From NCBI RefSeq assembly GCF_016938855.1, contig NZ_JAFHAP010000008.1:62280-126279 (forward strand): a stretch of DNA of 64,000 bases. The letters run 5' to 3'. The position numbers and the translations under genes are program-made. How positions within the stretch are numbered: the first letter of the stretch is position 1; each line of letters begins with the position of its first letter. This DNA comes from Polycladomyces zharkentensis (GTDB lineage Bacteria; Bacillota; Bacilli; Thermoactinomycetales; JIR-001). The notes beneath the pieces were generated by a model, which saw nothing but the letters and a program-made list of their open reading frames with translations, was not told the DNA's origin and did no database searches. Below, in pieces: positions 25,345 to 33,844 of the stretch.

Positions 25345-26484
25345 ATGTCGGGTATCGGCTTGCATTTTCGGCAGGCACGAGAGGCGATGGGTCTGAGTTT
25401 GCAAGAGGTGCAACAGAGAACCAAAATTCATGCCGAGTATTTGCGGGCGTTGGAGGATGAGCGGTTTGATCAGTTGCCGAGTCCCATCTACGTCCGGGCG
25501 TTCATCCGTACCTATGCCAACAGTCTCGGTTTGGACGCCCAAATGATGTTGAGCATGTACGAACAGGCAGTGAATGGAGGTATCACCGCCCCGACGGAAA
25601 ATACTGCACGGCGGGGACGGATCGGCGCACGTTCGGTCAGCCAACAGACGGGGCGTTTCCGTCGTCCGCGTACCGATCAGTTGGGGAACACCCAGCGAAT
25701 CCGACTGGGCAATACAGGTCCGATGAGGGGGATGTCCCCAAACAGCGGATTGCAGCAAACGGGACGGTATCAGCAAGTGACAGGTCCGCAACAAACCATC
25801 AACGCGGATTTGCAGTCCACCGGCCGCGTTCCGCGCGTTTCGCAAAATACCAGTCGGCTGAACACCGCCAATCTCCCCGTATTGCCGCCAAATTCGGAAA
25901 CAACTGGTGCCGCTCAACCCGAGGCGGGCAGCATCGTCCCCTCGCGCCGGGGAACCAATGCCAACCACGTTTCAAAAAAGGGAGGCGCGCCGAAATGGGT
26001 GGTCCGCGTTGCGGCAGTCGGAGCAATTCTGTTGATTTCTGCCGCGACATTGACTTTCGTTTTGAGCGACGACAACGAGCAGGCTTCGGACAATAACAAC
26101 TCTTCCTTCAGCAAACTGATTGACCAAGGCAATGGTACGGTCAATGCCAACCAGGCCGTTCAGCCGACACTGACCCGGGTGCAGACTGACACCAGCGATG
26201 AAAACTACGAAGGGGATGTGTACGAACTGAAAGGCGCAGACAAAATTGATATAGAAATCAAAGCATCCCAAGGTGAAACGCAGCTGATTTACGGCAACGA
26301 AGTGGGTCAGCGCGAAGCGGTTGTTTCCATGAGGACAGGAGACATCCAGCCCATCCAGAAAGACAAGTTCGTATGGTTCCGACTGTCCATTCCTTCTAAT
26401 GCCGAAATCAAAGTAAACGGCGTCGAAATTGACACGACTGCGCAAAACCTGGCCAAAAGTTACCAGATCGTATTGAAAAAATAG
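25345..26484 (+). CDS. RodZ-like HTH-TM-DUF4115 protein, paralog A
   Basis: The 379-residue protein has an N-terminal cytoplasmic helix-turn-helix (HTH_25) domain (LHFRQAREAMGLSLQEVQQR through RAFIRTYANSLGL, residues 5-70), a low-complexity Gln/Thr/Arg-rich linker (80-210), one transmembrane helix at about 215-236 (WVVRVAAVGAILLISAATLT) and a C-terminal DUF4115 beta domain ending VNGVEIDTTAQNLAKSYQI. RodZ organises MreB-dependent wall elongation. ATG 25345 follows CAGGAGGTG. It is the first of four tandem relatives directly after ymfK, the position of B. subtilis rodZ (ymfM). Confidence 0.85.
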   Translation: MSGIGLHFRQAREAMGLSLQEVQQRTKIHAEYLRALEDERFDQLPSPIYVRAFIRTYANSLGLDAQMMLSMYEQAVNGGITAPTENTARRGRIGARSVSQQTGRFRRPRTDQLGNTQRIRLGNTGPMRGMSPNSGLQQTGRYQQVTGPQQTINADLQSTGRVPRVSQNTSRLNTANLPVLPPNSETTGAAQPEAGSIVPSRRGTNANHVSKKGGAPKWVVRVAAVGAILLISAATLTFVLSDDNEQASDNNNSSFSKLIDQGNGTVNANQAVQPTLTRVQTDTSDENYEGDVYELKGADKIDIEIKASQGETQLIYGNEVGQREAVVSMRTGDIQPIQKDKFVWFRLSIPSNAEIKVNGVEIDTTAQNLAKSYQIVLKK

Positions 26485-26515
26485 CAGATGAAACATGGGG
26501 TGGGAGGTGGGCCGG

Positions 26516-27733
26516 ATGTCGGCCGAAGCAGGTCGCCGGCTCAAGCGAGCTAGGGAATCCAGAGGGTTGACTTTGGAAGATGTCGCGAGAATGACGGGCA
26601 TCGATCCGCAATATTTACAGGCGATCGAATCGGGGCAGTTGGGGGAATTGCCGAGTCCATACGTCCGTTCTTATTTGCGTTCATATGCCCAATGTGTTGG
26701 GGAGGATCCTCAGGCACTCCTTCGTTTGTACACGACCGGCAAAACAACTGCAGGGAATCTCTCCGCCAACGTACGCACCAGTATCCAAGATGCCCGCGCA
26801 GGCAGTATGAGAAGGGAAGGGCGCTACTCCTCGCGACGTCGCACCAGCAGCACGGAGACGGCAGCCTCATCAGAAGAAGCGTTGCTTCAGCGGGACAGAA
26901 GTTGGAACACCGGGAAGCACCGATCCCTGTCACGGGCAGAACAACCGGACTCTCACAGACGATCAGGAGCATATATCAGAACCCGATCGGCAGGCCGTGA
27001 ACTGGAATCCTCCCTTTCCCGTCAGCAGCGGGAAGAGGAAGCCGCTATTGTGGAGCGGACGGATGGACAAGCTTCCGCACCGCGAATCGAGGTTCCTGCT
27101 GACTGGCCTGATCCGGCCGAGTTGGGAATCCGGTCCGAAGAGCCGGATACGGGAGCGAATGAAGCAAAGCCGGTGCCCGCAGTGCAACCAGAAGAAGCGG
27201 AGTCGACCGGTTCCCGATTGTCGCGTAGATCCAAAAAACAATCTGCATCTCATCGTTCTTCTTTCAGCAAGTGGTATACCCGGTTTTTGATCGCGGGGGC
27301 TGTATTGTTCGTAATCGCCGCGATTGCGCTTGGCATCACGATCTATATGGACAACAACTCCGTGCCGGTGAAACCAAAATCATCCGCAAGCGCCAGTGAG
27401 GAAGGAACGTCGACATCGAAGCAGAAACCGATACTCAACCCCACGGTTACCAGTGCGGTTGACCCTGATCATTACGAGTTGGTCAATGCAAAGGAGATTC
27501 AACTCAACATTGTTGCCGTCGGTGATGCGACAGTCACCATCCGCAATCAGGAAATCGGGACTCCTATCAAACAGTGGCAATTGAAAAGCGGGGATCAACA
27601 ATCTTTCTCTTATTCGAATGATCTGTGGATCACAGTGGACATTCCGCGCAACGTAAAAATCACGGTTTTTGGACAGCCGGTCAATACCGATTATTCCAAT
27701 GAGAAAAAGATTGAGATAAAATTGATAAAGTAG
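26516..27733 (+). CDS. RodZ-like HTH-TM-DUF4115 protein, paralog B
   Basis: The 405-residue protein has the same architecture: HTH (RLKRARESRGLTLEDVARMT through YLRSYAQCVGEDP, residues 5-65), a long Arg/Ser/Glu-rich disordered linker, a TM helix at about 255-277 (FLIAGAVLFVIAAIALGI) and a DUF4115-like end (TIRNQEIGTPIKQWQLKSGD, then VTVFG-type strand). The linker differs completely from paralog A. The start ATG 26516 follows GGGAGGTG, 31 bases after gene A, so A and B are probably cotranscribed. A terminator follows. Confidence 0.83.
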   Translation: MSAEAGRRLKRARESRGLTLEDVARMTGIDPQYLQAIESGQLGELPSPYVRSYLRSYAQCVGEDPQALLRLYTTGKTTAGNLSANVRTSIQDARAGSMRREGRYSSRRRTSSTETAASSEEALLQRDRSWNTGKHRSLSRAEQPDSHRRSGAYIRTRSAGRELESSLSRQQREEEAAIVERTDGQASAPRIEVPADWPDPAELGIRSEEPDTGANEAKPVPAVQPEEAESTGSRLSRRSKKQSASHRSSFSKWYTRFLIAGAVLFVIAAIALGITIYMDNNSVPVKPKSSASASEEGTSTSKQKPILNPTVTSAVDPDHYELVNAKEIQLNIVAVGDATVTIRNQEIGTPIKQWQLKSGDQQSFSYSNDLWITVDIPRNVKITVFGQPVNTDYSNEKKIEIKLIK

Positions 27734-27746
27734 GAATCTCCATGAG

Positions 27747-27773
27747 GGCTCTCGGTGTTTCCGAGAGTCTTTT
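27747..27773 (+). terminator. Intrinsic terminator after RodZ-like paralog B
   Basis: GGCTCTCGG pairs with CCGAGAGTC (27747-27755 and 27761-27769, one G-T pair), followed by TTTT. Confidence 0.65.
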
Positions 27774-27830
27774 GGCTTCAACAACCGATGACGGCAAAAA
27801 AGTACGGGTGCGTTTTGGAGGTGGAGGAAG

Positions 27831-28877
27831 GTGTCGGCAGATATCGGCCGCCAATTGAAGGAAGCACGTGAATCGCTCGGTTTGACTTTGGAGGATATTC
27901 AGGAAAAGACCCGAATTTTAAAGGGTCACTTAATCGCGATTGAAAACGGTCAATTCGACAAATTGCCCAGTCCGTACTACGCACGTAAATATTTGCGGCA
28001 ATACGCCGAAGCCGTAGGTTTGGAACCCCAACACATCTTGCGCAGATTCCGTACCGATGAAATGACGCAGGAAAAATTGCTGGAATGGACGCAATCGATG
28101 CCCGCGGTCAACCCGGAGGAGCACGGACCGTCCCAGACAACGGGCAAATTCGCAACAGAGAGACTGGAACAAACTTCCGTACATAGACCCGGCACGACTA
28201 ACGGCCAAGTTTATCGGAATGATTCGCAGTCGGTACATAGCACACAACGTTTACCCGCATTGTTGTCCGATCCCGGGGCTAAAGAACAGGGGGCTCCACC
28301 GGCGGGGGAAAGCTCGACGGAATTGATGTCGTTGTCGCGTACCAACCCCCCGGTTTCCGTTCGTGGGCGTGGACGACGCAATGTGACGCGCAAAAGGAAA
28401 AAGAGCGCATCGCGCGGCAAACAGCGGATGTGGGTATGGGCATTGTCGGGTGTTTTGCTGGTTTCCATTACCGCCGGTGGCGTATATTCCTTCCTCAACA
28501 ATGATGAGGCGGATGCTGGTAAAGCAGCAACGGGCAAAAATCAGGTTACATTGTCCAATGCCGGAAAAGTGGACCCGAGTGCACAATTGACGCTGGTGGA
28601 CAAGAACGAAGACACGAACAAGTATGAACTGCGATCCCAAAAACAGCTTCATGTGATGTTTCAATCGATCGATGTATGTCGGGTGGTCATCGCCGAACAA
28701 CGGAACGGCACACCGATCAAGGATGTGACTTTGCGTCCGGGTGAAGAGTTTGAATACGAGGGGGCTCATGCGGAATTGTGGGTGCACTTGCAGTTCCCGC
28801 AAAACATCCGGATGCTGGTGAACGGAAAGCCGGTCGACCCCAGTTTCTACGTGCATATTGTGAAAAAGTTGACATAA
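27831..28877 (+). CDS. RodZ-like HTH-TM-DUF4115 protein, paralog C
   Basis: The 348-residue protein has the HTH domain (QLKEARESLGLTLEDIQEKT through YLRQYAEAVGLEP, residues 8-68), a linker, a basic juxtamembrane patch (RKRKKSASRGKQR), a TM helix at about 201-220 and a DUF4115 domain (EQRNGTPIKDVTLRPGEEFE, then FPQNIRMLVNGKPV). GTG 27831 is preceded by GGAGGTGGAGG. A lone Cys in VCRVVI is unusual for the extracytoplasmic domain. It lies between the terminator of B and the promoter of D, so it may be transcribed by read-through. Confidence 0.83.
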   Translation: MSADIGRQLKEARESLGLTLEDIQEKTRILKGHLIAIENGQFDKLPSPYYARKYLRQYAEAVGLEPQHILRRFRTDEMTQEKLLEWTQSMPAVNPEEHGPSQTTGKFATERLEQTSVHRPGTTNGQVYRNDSQSVHSTQRLPALLSDPGAKEQGAPPAGESSTELMSLSRTNPPVSVRGRGRRNVTRKRKKSASRGKQRMWVWALSGVLLVSITAGGVYSFLNNDEADAGKAATGKNQVTLSNAGKVDPSAQLTLVDKNEDTNKYELRSQKQLHVMFQSIDVCRVVIAEQRNGTPIKDVTLRPGEEFEYEGAHAELWVHLQFPQNIRMLVNGKPVDPSFYVHIVKKLT

Positions 28878-28895
28878 TCATCAATACCCGGTTTT

Positions 28896-28924
28896 TTGAC
28901 AGCGTTTGGGTGGTAGGTTATACT
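28896..28924 (+). promoter_or_regulatory. Strong sigma-A promoter for RodZ-like paralog D
   Basis: Perfect -35 TTGACA (28896-28901), 17-base spacer, -10 TATACT (28919-28924). The leader of about 50 bases contains ACCCCTTGGGGT, a small palindrome, before CAGGAGGG. Confidence 0.8.
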
Positions 28925-28979
28925 GGCGGAGACAGAGACCCCTTGGGGTGACGGCGAAGACAGGAGGGACAATGACCGC

Positions 28980-29831
28980 GTGTCCAAACCGCACAACGAG
29001 TGGAAAGAAGCCCGTGAGCGGAAGGGATTGACACTGGAGGACATACAGGAAAAAACCAAAATTCAGCTTCGGTATCTCCAAGCGATCGAAGACGGCGATT
29101 TCGGGAAACTGCCGAGCATGTTTTACGCCAAAACGTATATTCGGGCTTATGCCGCATGTATCGGTGTCAATCCGACCGCGTTGTTGCGCCAGTATGAAGA
29201 AGCAATGGGAGTTGACGGGGAAGTGGAAGATTCGTCTCGACAGGAAGAACGGGTGAGGCTCAGCCGTACCCAGCGGTATGCTGAACAAAAAGCAAAAGCA
29301 AAAAGAAAAAGGTTTGAGTGGAAACCGAAAGATTGGAAACCGAAAGCGTTGATGACCAAATGGCATGTGTGGGTGATTCTGGGCGTGCTGCTGTTGGCGA
29401 TTCCGTTGACGATCCTGTTTCTTCAGAGTGAAGACGGAAGCAATGCCACAACCGGGGGATTGCCCACAAACTCCATCGACAGCGTCAAGCGGCCTGACAC
29501 CGGCGGTTCTCAGGCCGTGGTACAGCTGGTGAAGCCGTCGGAGTCCAACTATTACGGGGATGTGTATCGCATTGAAAAAGCCTCTGAAGTGATCGTCACC
29601 ATCAAAGCGAAAAAAGCAACCAAATTCCGTGCACGAGGCGGAGGCCCGACCAAACCGGTCATGTCCCAGATGGTGTTGCAGGAAGGGGAAACCAAGGTGC
29701 TGAAACACCCCCATTGGATTTCCCTTAAAGTATGGATCCCCAAAAATGTGGTGATCGACGTCAACGGCTACACGGTTGACACGCAAGGTTTCAAAACGGA
29801 ACACACGTATCAATTTCAGCTGGCTCGCTGA
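28980..29831 (+). CDS. RodZ-like HTH-TM-DUF4115 protein, paralog D
   Basis: The 283-residue protein is the shortest of the four and the closest to canonical RodZ. It has HTH (EWKEARERKGLTLEDIQEKT through YIRAYAACIGVNP, residues 7-67), a strongly basic stretch (KAKAKRKRFEWKPKDWKPK), a TM helix at 129-149 (WVILGVLLLAIPLTILFL) and DUF4115 (MSQMVLQEGETKVLKH, then VIDVNGYTVD). It starts at GTG 28980 after CAGGAGGG; an ATG at 28972 is in a different, closed frame. It has its own strong promoter and terminator and lies before pgsA, the usual rodZ neighbour. Confidence 0.87.
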   Translation: MSKPHNEWKEARERKGLTLEDIQEKTKIQLRYLQAIEDGDFGKLPSMFYAKTYIRAYAACIGVNPTALLRQYEEAMGVDGEVEDSSRQEERVRLSRTQRYAEQKAKAKRKRFEWKPKDWKPKALMTKWHVWVILGVLLLAIPLTILFLQSEDGSNATTGGLPTNSIDSVKRPDTGGSQAVVQLVKPSESNYYGDVYRIEKASEVIVTIKAKKATKFRARGGGPTKPVMSQMVLQEGETKVLKHPHWISLKVWIPKNVVIDVNGYTVDTQGFKTEHTYQFQLAR

Positions 29832-29843
29832 GCGCCCGTCTTG

Positions 29844-29877
29844 GAGCAAAAGGGGATTTCCCCTTTTGCTCTTTTTT
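29844..29877 (+). terminator. Intrinsic terminator after the RodZ-like array
   Basis: A 12-bp perfect stem GAGCAAAAGGGG / CCCCTTTTGCTC with an ATTT loop, followed by TTTTTT (29872-29877). Confidence 0.9.
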
Positions 29878-29905
29878 GACAGCCTTGAATTTGATCGTTT
29901 ATACT
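29876..29905 (+). promoter_or_regulatory. Sigma-A promoter for pgsA-cinA
   Basis: TTGACA (29876-29881) overlaps the T-tract of the upstream terminator; TATACT (29900-29905) follows after 18 bases. The leader to pgsA is about 255 bases long. Confidence 0.7.
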
Positions 29906-29993
29906 TACGAAAGGATGAACGAGACGCTGGGGAGAACAAGGCAACCGATCACATTTTTCTTACAACTGACACCATCATGGAGGAACTCACTTC

Positions 29994-30041
29994 ATGGCGG
30001 AATCGTCGGAAACCGGTGATCCCACTTCGGTTTATCCGTAA
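29994..30041 (+). other. Possible short leader peptide upstream of pgsA
   Basis: ATG 29994, ten bases after GGAGG, opens a 15-residue frame MAESSETGDPTSVYP ending in TAA, inside the long pgsA leader. An overlapping frame from ATG 29977 runs 64 residues to the pgsA start but shows no family likeness. The remaining 29906-30167 sequence has no other evident signal. Confidence 0.25.
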
Positions 30042-30167
30042 TTGTTCCCGTGCGCGAACAAAAGTGACGTTGGATTTCCCGGAGATCGGCGATACTGCAT
30101 ACAAAGGAAGCTTTTCCCTTGATTACCCGTTTTTGCGATCTAGATCTCGCGGGGGAGGTTCACTGAC

Positions 30168-30752
30168 GTGAATTTGGCAAATAAAATTACCCTGGCGCGG
30201 ATATTTCTGGTTCCGGTTGTAATGATTTTTTTGCTGGTCCGGCTGAATTTGGGCGTGATTCGATTCGGCGGCGGGGAGATCACGATTAGTGAAATCATTG
30301 CAGCCGTTATTTTCATCTTGGCGGCGATTACCGACGGCTTGGACGGATATATCGCACGAAAAAAGAAACTGGTGACCAATTTGGGGAAATTTTTAGATCC
30401 GCTGGCGGACAAACTGCTGATTTCCGCGGCATTGATTTCCTTGGTGGAAATGCAGCGTTTGGAGGCATGGATCGCGATTGTCATCATCAGCCGGGAGTTT
30501 GCCGTCACGGGACTGCGGTTGGTGGCGGCGGCGGAAGGTCAGGTCATCGCGGCCAGTGTGCTGGGGAAATTGAAAACCATCGTGCAGATCGTTGCGATCG
30601 TGGTGTTGATCGTCAACAATTTCCCGTTTTCCACCATCGCGTTCCCTTTTGACGAGATTATCACCTGGGTGGCGGTGATCATCACCTTGCTGTCGGGAAT
30701 TGATTATTTCTCCAAAAACTATCAGGTGATTCGCTTCTCCAAAAGCCGTTGA
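30168..30752 (+). CDS. pgsA: CDP-diacylglycerol-glycerol-3-phosphate 3-phosphatidyltransferase
   Basis: PgsA makes phosphatidylglycerol phosphate, the committed step to phosphatidylglycerol and cardiolipin. The 194-residue membrane protein has the full CDP-alcohol phosphotransferase motif Asp59-Gly60-x2-Ala63-Arg64-x8-Gly73-x3-Asp77-x3-Asp81 and several hydrophobic helices. GTG 30168 has GGGGGAGG nine bases upstream. Placement between rodZ and cinA is the standard Bacillales order, and cinA follows after 23 bases. Confidence 0.95.
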   Translation: MNLANKITLARIFLVPVVMIFLLVRLNLGVIRFGGGEITISEIIAAVIFILAAITDGLDGYIARKKKLVTNLGKFLDPLADKLLISAALISLVEMQRLEAWIAIVIISREFAVTGLRLVAAAEGQVIAASVLGKLKTIVQIVAIVVLIVNNFPFSTIAFPFDEIITWVAVIITLLSGIDYFSKNYQVIRFSKSR

Positions 30753-30775
30753 CAAAAGAGAAAGGAAGAGGAGTA

Positions 30776-32017
30776 TTGCGCGCCGAAATCATCGCAGTGG
30801 GAACGGAGCTGTTGTTGGGACATACCCTGAATACACATGCCTCGTATTTGTCCCGGGAGTGTTCGGAGCTGGGGATCGGCGTTTATTACCATATCACTGT
30901 GGGAGACAATCGTGACCGGTTGAAAGAGGTGATCCGGACAGCGCGTGAGCGTTCGGACCTTGTGATCTTGACGGGCGGATTGGGTCCGACCGAAGACGAC
31001 CTCACCAAGGAAACGGTGGCGGAAGTGTTGGGAATTGAGCTGGTGGAACACCCGCCCACCAGACGCTGGATTGAGGACCTGTTTCGCCAAAGAGGGTTGC
31101 CTGTCCCAACCGGCAACTACAAACAAGCCCTCGTTTTTCCGCAAGGCACGGTTTTCCCCAATGATCGCGGTACTGCACCCGGGCTGGCCGTTTCGCATGA
31201 AGGGGTTACCTATGTGATGTTGCCGGGGCCGCCACATGAGTTGATCCCGATGTTTGAAACGCGGGTGAAACCGTTTTTGATCTCCCTGTTGCCTGAAAAA
31301 GAGGTGATCCATTCGCAGGTGCTCCGGTTTTTCGGCATCGGGGAGTCTCACTTGGAGGAGCGGATCAAGGATCTGATCGACGGGCAGACCAATCCGACCA
31401 TTGCCCCTTACGCGAAACGAGGGGAAGTCACCATTCGCCTCACCGCCAAAGCGTCAAGCGTACAGGAAGCGGAAGAACGGATCGCGCCCGTCCGGCAGGC
31501 GATATTGGACAGAGTGGGAGCGTATTGTTACAGTGAGCGGGACGAAACGTTGGAACAGGTGACGGTAAATCGGTTGCGCGACCGCGGTCAGACGCTGGCA
31601 TTGGCGGAAAGTTGCACGGGCGGGCTGGTGGCACAGATGATCACATCGGTTCCGGGGGCAAGCGAAGTGTTCAAAGGCGGTGTGGTCTGCTATACCAACG
31701 AAGCGAAAGAGCGGATGTTGCAGGTGCCGCGGCATATCATTGACGCGCACGGGGCGATCAGCATGGAAACGGCTTGCACCTTGGCGGAACAGGCTGCACG
31801 GCAAATGGACGCCGATTGGGGGCTGAGTGTAACGGGTGTCGCCGGCCCGTCACCCGCGGAGGAGAAACCGGTCGGGCTGATCTATGTCGGTCTTGCTGAG
31901 AAAGGACGTCCCACCCGTGCCTACCGTTTTACGTTCCGCGGAACCCGGGAGGAGATCCGGGTTCGTGCTGCCAAGCAGATGCTGTTTCTTCTTCAGGAAC
32001 GAATTAAAGAAAGGTGA
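30776..32017 (+). CDS. cinA: CinA competence/damage-inducible protein
   Basis: The 413-residue protein has an N-terminal molybdopterin-binding-like (COG1058) domain with VGTELLLGHTLNTHA and ILTGGLGPTEDDLTKE, plus a C-terminal CinA domain with ALAESCTGGLVAQMITSVPG and SVTGVAGPSPAEEKPVG. Family members hydrolyse ADP-ribose and/or deamidate NMN. TTG 30776 after AAGGAAGAGGAG is preferred because it gives the family N-terminus (RAEIIAVGTELL) and normal length; an upstream in-frame TTG at 30749 overlaps pgsA. A helicase gene intervenes before recA, unlike B. subtilis. Confidence 0.92.
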   Translation: MRAEIIAVGTELLLGHTLNTHASYLSRECSELGIGVYYHITVGDNRDRLKEVIRTARERSDLVILTGGLGPTEDDLTKETVAEVLGIELVEHPPTRRWIEDLFRQRGLPVPTGNYKQALVFPQGTVFPNDRGTAPGLAVSHEGVTYVMLPGPPHELIPMFETRVKPFLISLLPEKEVIHSQVLRFFGIGESHLEERIKDLIDGQTNPTIAPYAKRGEVTIRLTAKASSVQEAEERIAPVRQAILDRVGAYCYSERDETLEQVTVNRLRDRGQTLALAESCTGGLVAQMITSVPGASEVFKGGVVCYTNEAKERMLQVPRHIIDAHGAISMETACTLAEQAARQMDADWGLSVTGVAGPSPAEEKPVGLIYVGLAEKGRPTRAYRFTFRGTREEIRVRAAKQMLFLLQERIKER

Positions 32018-32026
32018 ACAGACAAC

Positions 32027-33610
32027 ATGAAGTCATTTGAACGATTTGATTTGGATCCCGCCATTCTCAAGGGGATCCGTGATATGGGATTTGAAGAACC
32101 CTCTCCGATTCAGGCCGCTTGTATCCCGGCTGTTTTACGGGGAGAAGACGTGATCGGACAAGCACAGACGGGAACGGGAAAGACGGCGGCGTTCGGGATT
32201 CCCGTATTGGAGCGGATCGACTCGCGACGTCGAGTGGTGCAAAGCCTGATTTTGGCGCCTACCCGCGAACTGGCCATACAAGTGTCCGAGGAATTGCGGA
32301 AAATCGGCCGACCGAAACGGGTTCGCACGTTGCCCATTTATGGGGGACAGCCGATCGGACGGCAGATCAAAGCGCTGCAGCAAGGCGTACACGTTGTGAT
32401 CGGAACACCGGGACGGGTGCTGGATCATTTGCGGCGCGGCACGTTGAGCCTGGAACATGTCGAAATCATGGTGTTGGATGAAGCGGACGAAATGCTGGAC
32501 ATGGGCTTTATCGACGACATCGAAGCGGTGATGGAATATTTGCCGCAGCACCGGCAGTTGCTTCTTTTCTCCGCCACCATGCCACCGGGTATTCGCAGCT
32601 TGTCGCAAAAATATATGCGCAAACCTCGCTATATCACGGTCAATCGGGGCGAAGTGACGGTGCCGGCGATTGAGCAAGCCTACTATCGCGTGCTGGAGAG
32701 CGCCAAGCTGGACGCGTTGTGCCGGATTCTGGACAGTGAGGATGTGGACCTGGCCATCATATTCTGCCGCACCAAAAAGAACGTCGATGAACTGGCCGAA
32801 AACCTGCAGGCCAGAGGCTATATGGCCGGCGGCCTTCATGGCGACCTGGCCCAATCCCAGCGTGACCGGGTGATGAGCGCTTTCCGCAAAGGGGAGATTG
32901 AATTACTGGTGGCCACTGATGTGGCCGCGCGCGGGATCGATGTCGGCAGTGTGTCCCATGTGATCAACTACGACATTCCGCAGGACGTGGAAAGTTACGT
33001 TCACCGCATCGGCCGGACGGGCCGCGCGGGCAGGACCGGTATGGCGTTGACGCTCGTTACGCCGCGGGAGATGAAGCAGTTGCGCGCCATCGAAGAGGAG
33101 ATCGGTCGGGGGCTGGAATCGCGCGAACTGCCCACCTTGGAAGAAGTGGCGCAAAAACAGCAGCGTGCCTGGATGGCCGAGGTGGAGGCCGTGATCGAAT
33201 CGGGTGAAGATCGTACATTGTTTGAGGAGCTGTACCGCAAGCTGGCAACGAGGCACGCTCCGGAGGCGATCGCCGTGGCCGCCTTGCAGCTGGCATTTGC
33301 CGATCGGTTCGCTACCGGTACCGATGCAGCCTACGACTTCGGTGAAACGGGTGCTTCACCGGGGATGGTGCGATTTTTCATCAATGTGGGCAAAAACGTC
33401 AACATGCGTCCGCAGGAACTGGTCAAAGTCATCTCGGAATATGCGGGCATTTCCAGTAAGGACGTGGGGCGGATCAACATCTACGATCGCTTCTCTTTTG
33501 TGGAAGTGCCGGAGGAAGCGGCGCCGTTCGTGTTTGAGGCGTTGCGCCAGTCCAAAATCAACGGCGCACGGGTCAACTTGGAACCGGCTCGTCCGCGTAA
33601 CCGTTCATAA
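32027..33610 (+). CDS. DEAD-box RNA helicase with DbpA-type RNA-binding domain
   Basis: The 527-residue ATP-dependent RNA helicase has the Q motif (GFEEPSPIQ), motif I AQTGTGKT, Ia PTRELA, Ib TPGR, II DEAD, III SAT, and motif VI HRIGRTGRAG. Residues about 445-520 form the DbpA RNA-binding domain (RFFINVGKNVNMRPQELVKV, then VEVPEEAAPFVFEALRQSKI). This layout is that of CshA/DeaD/DbpA cold-shock and ribosome-assembly helicases. AAAGGTG overlaps the cinA end, with nine bases between the genes, so it is probably cotranscribed with pgsA-cinA. Assignment to one named helicase is not possible by eye. Confidence 0.92.
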   Translation: MKSFERFDLDPAILKGIRDMGFEEPSPIQAACIPAVLRGEDVIGQAQTGTGKTAAFGIPVLERIDSRRRVVQSLILAPTRELAIQVSEELRKIGRPKRVRTLPIYGGQPIGRQIKALQQGVHVVIGTPGRVLDHLRRGTLSLEHVEIMVLDEADEMLDMGFIDDIEAVMEYLPQHRQLLLFSATMPPGIRSLSQKYMRKPRYITVNRGEVTVPAIEQAYYRVLESAKLDALCRILDSEDVDLAIIFCRTKKNVDELAENLQARGYMAGGLHGDLAQSQRDRVMSAFRKGEIELLVATDVAARGIDVGSVSHVINYDIPQDVESYVHRIGRTGRAGRTGMALTLVTPREMKQLRAIEEEIGRGLESRELPTLEEVAQKQQRAWMAEVEAVIESGEDRTLFEELYRKLATRHAPEAIAVAALQLAFADRFATGTDAAYDFGETGASPGMVRFFINVGKNVNMRPQELVKVISEYAGISSKDVGRINIYDRFSFVEVPEEAAPFVFEALRQSKINGARVNLEPARPRNRS

Positions 33611-33625
33611 CCCTGAAAAACAAAA

Positions 33626-33645
33626 CCCCGTCTCTGTGGACGGGG
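33626..33645 (+). terminator. Hairpin after the helicase gene
   Basis: CCCCGTC (33626-33632) pairs with GACGGGG (33639-33645); the following CGATTC is a poor T-tract, so termination strength is doubtful. Confidence 0.5.
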
Positions 33646-33710
33646 CGATTCAGGTACGCCGTTTTCCCTCTCACTCCTGTTTCTGCGCGCCAAGGACGCG
33701 CGTGGGAAAA

Positions 33711-33815
33711 CGGCCACCCTCTTTTGGGAGAGCGGGTCCGAATTTCCCGTCGAGCGACTCTGGCTGTTGCCACAGAGCGGAGACGGGAAATCGAAGCCCC
33801 GCGGAACTTTGTAAC
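33711..33815 (-). repeat. Dispersed repeat family 2, copy B (inverted)
   Basis: Read on the minus strand this matches copy A at 18251: ACAAAGTTCCGCGGGGCTTC, then ATTTCCCGTCTCCGCTC, a variable centre, and GCTCGACGGGAAATTCGGAC ending in GAGGGTGGCCG. The neighbouring 33658-33710 supplies a further paired arm (GCCGTTTTCCC with GGGAAAACGGC). It lies between convergent genes, as copy A does. Confidence 0.7.
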
Positions 33816-33844
33816 AAACCCCGTCACTTGCGACGGGGTTTGTT
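33813..33844. terminator. Bidirectional terminator between helicase and DUF59 genes
   Basis: AACAAACCCCGTC (33813-33825) and GACGGGGTTTGTT (33832-33844) form a 13-bp perfect stem overlapping the minus-strand stop codon. A/T-rich flanks on each side suit termination in both directions. Confidence 0.7.

Noticed and set aside
25345-29831. The four RodZ-like genes considered as one duplicated gene or an assembly error
   Set aside because: Linkers, lengths and third-position bases differ throughout, so they are distinct paralogs and not repeated reads.
29776-30171. A 131-residue plus-strand frame running from the last RodZ-like gene into pgsA
   Set aside because: It reads through a strong terminator and a promoter and has no protein-like composition.
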